Source of the DNA: Paralichthys olivaceus
Taxonomy: Eukaryota; Chordata; Actinopteri; Pleuronectiformes; Paralichthyidae
Direction: 5' to 3'
NCBI RefSeq assembly: GCF_024713975.1
Contig: NC_091111.1
Span: forward strand, 6,261,001 to 6,325,000
Length of the DNA: 64,000 nt
Shown here piece by piece: positions 62,034-64,000 of the stretch (the first letter of the stretch is position 1; each line of letters starts with the position of its first letter). Position numbers and translations under genes: made by a program. The notes under the pieces are model-generated. The model had not been told where the DNA came from. It saw nothing but the letters and a program-made list of their open reading frames with translations, and ran no database searches.

Positions 62034-64000
62034 TGTGTGTGGTGTGAGTCATTCCTTTGGTTATAGTGCCGGTGGCCCAGGCCCTATGCCAGCACTCAGT
62101 GGTTTCAGATCTGTTTACTTTTGTAAGCTGGCAGGAACATGAGATTTCCTCTGGGTGCACTGCGGCTGGTCAACCTGCAAACAGCACGACCCCTTAAAGT
62201 CACCGCTCCCCTGTTAATGAGGGTAATGACCCCCCGCCCCACGGAAACGCAGGGGGGGGGTCACAGAAGTCATGAACCACATACTGTGTTATTGCCAAGA
62301 AACCTGTGCACACAAACTCATGCACACACTTCAGCTGCTCCACCAACAGGACTTATATGGATGCCAGTGGATCTTAGGATCCTATGGATTATCTGGACTC
62401 ACCTCATTCCTTGACACAGAGGAAGGCCTTGTTCTGAGACCAGCAACAGGAGCCACCTCGAAATGGAGCCTCCACCCATGAGAGAGAATTTAAGAAGAAA
62501 GAATAACATTTAACAGGGAGTGATGTGCATATGATTTTTATATTTCTTCCTCAACAGGTGACACAAGTGGTTCACTGGTGATGAAATAGCAAGAATGACA
62601 AAAATCCAATGACGGAAAACACGAAAGGAAAATGTTGCGTTTTCTTTGTCTCATGAGAAATAAATGAGCGGCCTATTTGTGGATGATTGAATTCAACCAC
62701 TGGTATCCTTGGTAAGTGGTTTGTACATTTCCAAGAAAGAGACATGGAAGCAATATCTTAAGTTTATATTTTTTTACTTTCCCCCGATGAACATGAAGTC
62801 AAAAAAGGAATCAATAAAATCATCCTAACTGGGAGATCATTGGCTTCTCTGAGTTTTCTTTTGACTAAAATTAAATTTCAGATAGTTTACATAAGCCAAT
62901 CAAGTTTTCTTTTGGTTCTTAATTACATCTCAAGAAATCTATTTTTTTGAGACGACTAAAGAAAAGTTCTTAAATATGGATCAGGTTTATTTCTCGGGAG
63001 CTAAATTGAAGAAGTATGAGAAAATGGTTCAAATCTCATTGATCTTAAATTGAGCTCAGATGCGTTAAGGAGAAATAAGCAAAACAATGAAGAGATCATA
63101 ATTTGAATTTTCTTTTCAATGTTTTGAATTGTAACTAATTTATTAAAAACCAAAGAACATGGCAAGTCTCAAGTTTGACCTGATGAGGACACTCTATAGG
63201 AGAAAAAAAAGGGATACTGAAAGTTGCGTCAATGTATCCTAGGGAGGGCGTTAACGTCTCAGTTAAACTTCACTCAAAATCATGGCTGTCAACTTCATAA
63301 TTATTAATAAGACATCTAGATCTTCTTTCCTCTTTAAAGTGTTCTGTGCTTTGTAATATCCCAAACCAAGGACCAGCAAAAGTTTTTTTTTTATCAAGCC
63401 CCAACAATATTCAGCTCGAACATCCCGACACTGGACATGAATATCCTCAGAGGGGTTCTGAATAACTCACATTCTTTGGATTAACCAGACTCGACAAACT
63501 TTTGTTATACATGTCCAGTGGGAGTCGTAATTCTCTCCCCCCCTCCACCTCTCTGTTGATAATATAATCAAAAGAGCGGCCAACCCAATACCTTCTGGAC
63601 GTGAGGGCCCTGCAGATGCAGTCTTACTCGGGCGGCACAGGGCCAGCCATAACAACATCAAACGGCCCCTAGCCTCCAGCGTTTACACAGAGCAGAGACC
63701 CTGGACCAAAACTATGAGTGCACAATCTTTTTGAGATAAGAATGCAGACAAGCTCGGAGGTCACAGCAAACAATATGCACAGGTATGAGGTCGCCATGGT
63801 GACAGAGGCGGCTGGATTGTAGTAAACAAGCAGGGAGAAAGTGGATTTTGTTTTTGTGAGATCTTGTCTTGCAAGAATGATCGAAACCCAAACAGACGAG
63901 TCCTCATTTGACCGTGCATGTTCTGACACCGGGAAACAAAGCAATCAGAGTTGTGGTCATTTACTTTCATCGATTTTTCATTTCATGTCCCCCCCCCCCC
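61026..64000. other. Intergenic, no gene recognised
   Basis: It holds a (TG)n array at about 61983-62030, a 9-base G run near 62252, and a poly(C) run from 63989 that continues past the window edge. A 238-codon minus-strand frame at 61444-62160 is carried partly by the TG array and shows no domain. In human the neighbour beyond ISM2 is AHSA1, which is not seen here. Confidence 0.5.
61983..62030 (+). repeat. (TG)n microsatellite
   Basis: About 24 TG units with one late interruption (gagtgtgt). Confidence 0.9.

Noticed and set aside
61444..62160. 238-codon open frame on the minus strand
   Set aside because: Its length is inflated by the (CA)n array reading as threonine-histidine repeats; the rest shows no domain.

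Overview
The window is nuclear DNA of a ray-finned (teleost) fish. Three intron-rich protein genes of vertebrate type are all on the + strand. The rest is AT-rich non-coding DNA with long (TG)n/(CA)n arrays and degraded retrotransposon and DNA-transposon pieces typical of fish. The gene order SNW1 - SPTLC2 - ISM2, all in one orientation, matches human 14q24.3 as I know it. There, however, SLIRP and ALKBH1 lie between SNW1 and SPTLC2, and I see no trace of either here.

Layout. (1) 1-13.5 kb: intergenic, no gene recognised; two LINE remnants, a tRNA-derived SINE, dispersed fish repeats and TG arrays. (2) 13.5-20.6 kb: SNW1 (SKIP), 14 coding exons, 536 aa, complete. (3) 20.6-28.4 kb: intergenic with repeat fragments. 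(4) 28.4-46.3 kb: SPTLC2, 12 coding exons, 564 aa, complete, with a GC-rich promoter and a probable 2.1-kb 3' UTR. (5) 46.3-47.5 kb: a short gap with a 45-base poly(C) tract. (6) 47.5-60.2 kb: ISM2 (isthmin family), 6 coding exons, 473 aa, complete, with a large first intron carrying a 170-190-bp tandem repeat and a probable 3.2-kb 3' UTR containing a deleted Tc1-like transposon. (7) 60.2-64 kb: intergenic, another dispersed repeat, no gene seen.

I joined the exons by hand from reading frame, GT/AG borders and recalled protein families. All three models keep an open frame from ATG to stop, and their lengths fit the families (human SNW1 536 aa, human SPTLC2 562 aa). The genes do not form a pathway: SNW1 is a nuclear splicing and transcription factor, SPTLC2 an ER sphingolipid enzyme subunit, and ISM2 a secreted protein. 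Their linkage is old synteny, not an operon. Teleosts often keep two SPTLC2 and ISM2 copies; which paralogue is present here cannot be told from the window.

I found no evidence of a new multi-gene system. The most useful leads are: two substitutions in a normally conserved SPTLC2 segment at a position equivalent to an SPTLC1 disease site; the ISM2 intron-1 tandem repeat; the poly(C) tract and uORFs ahead of ISM2; the strand bias of long poly(C) runs; an unexplained GC-rich block with an ATG ORF in ISM2 intron 3; and several dispersed repeat families recognisable as multiple copies within the window.
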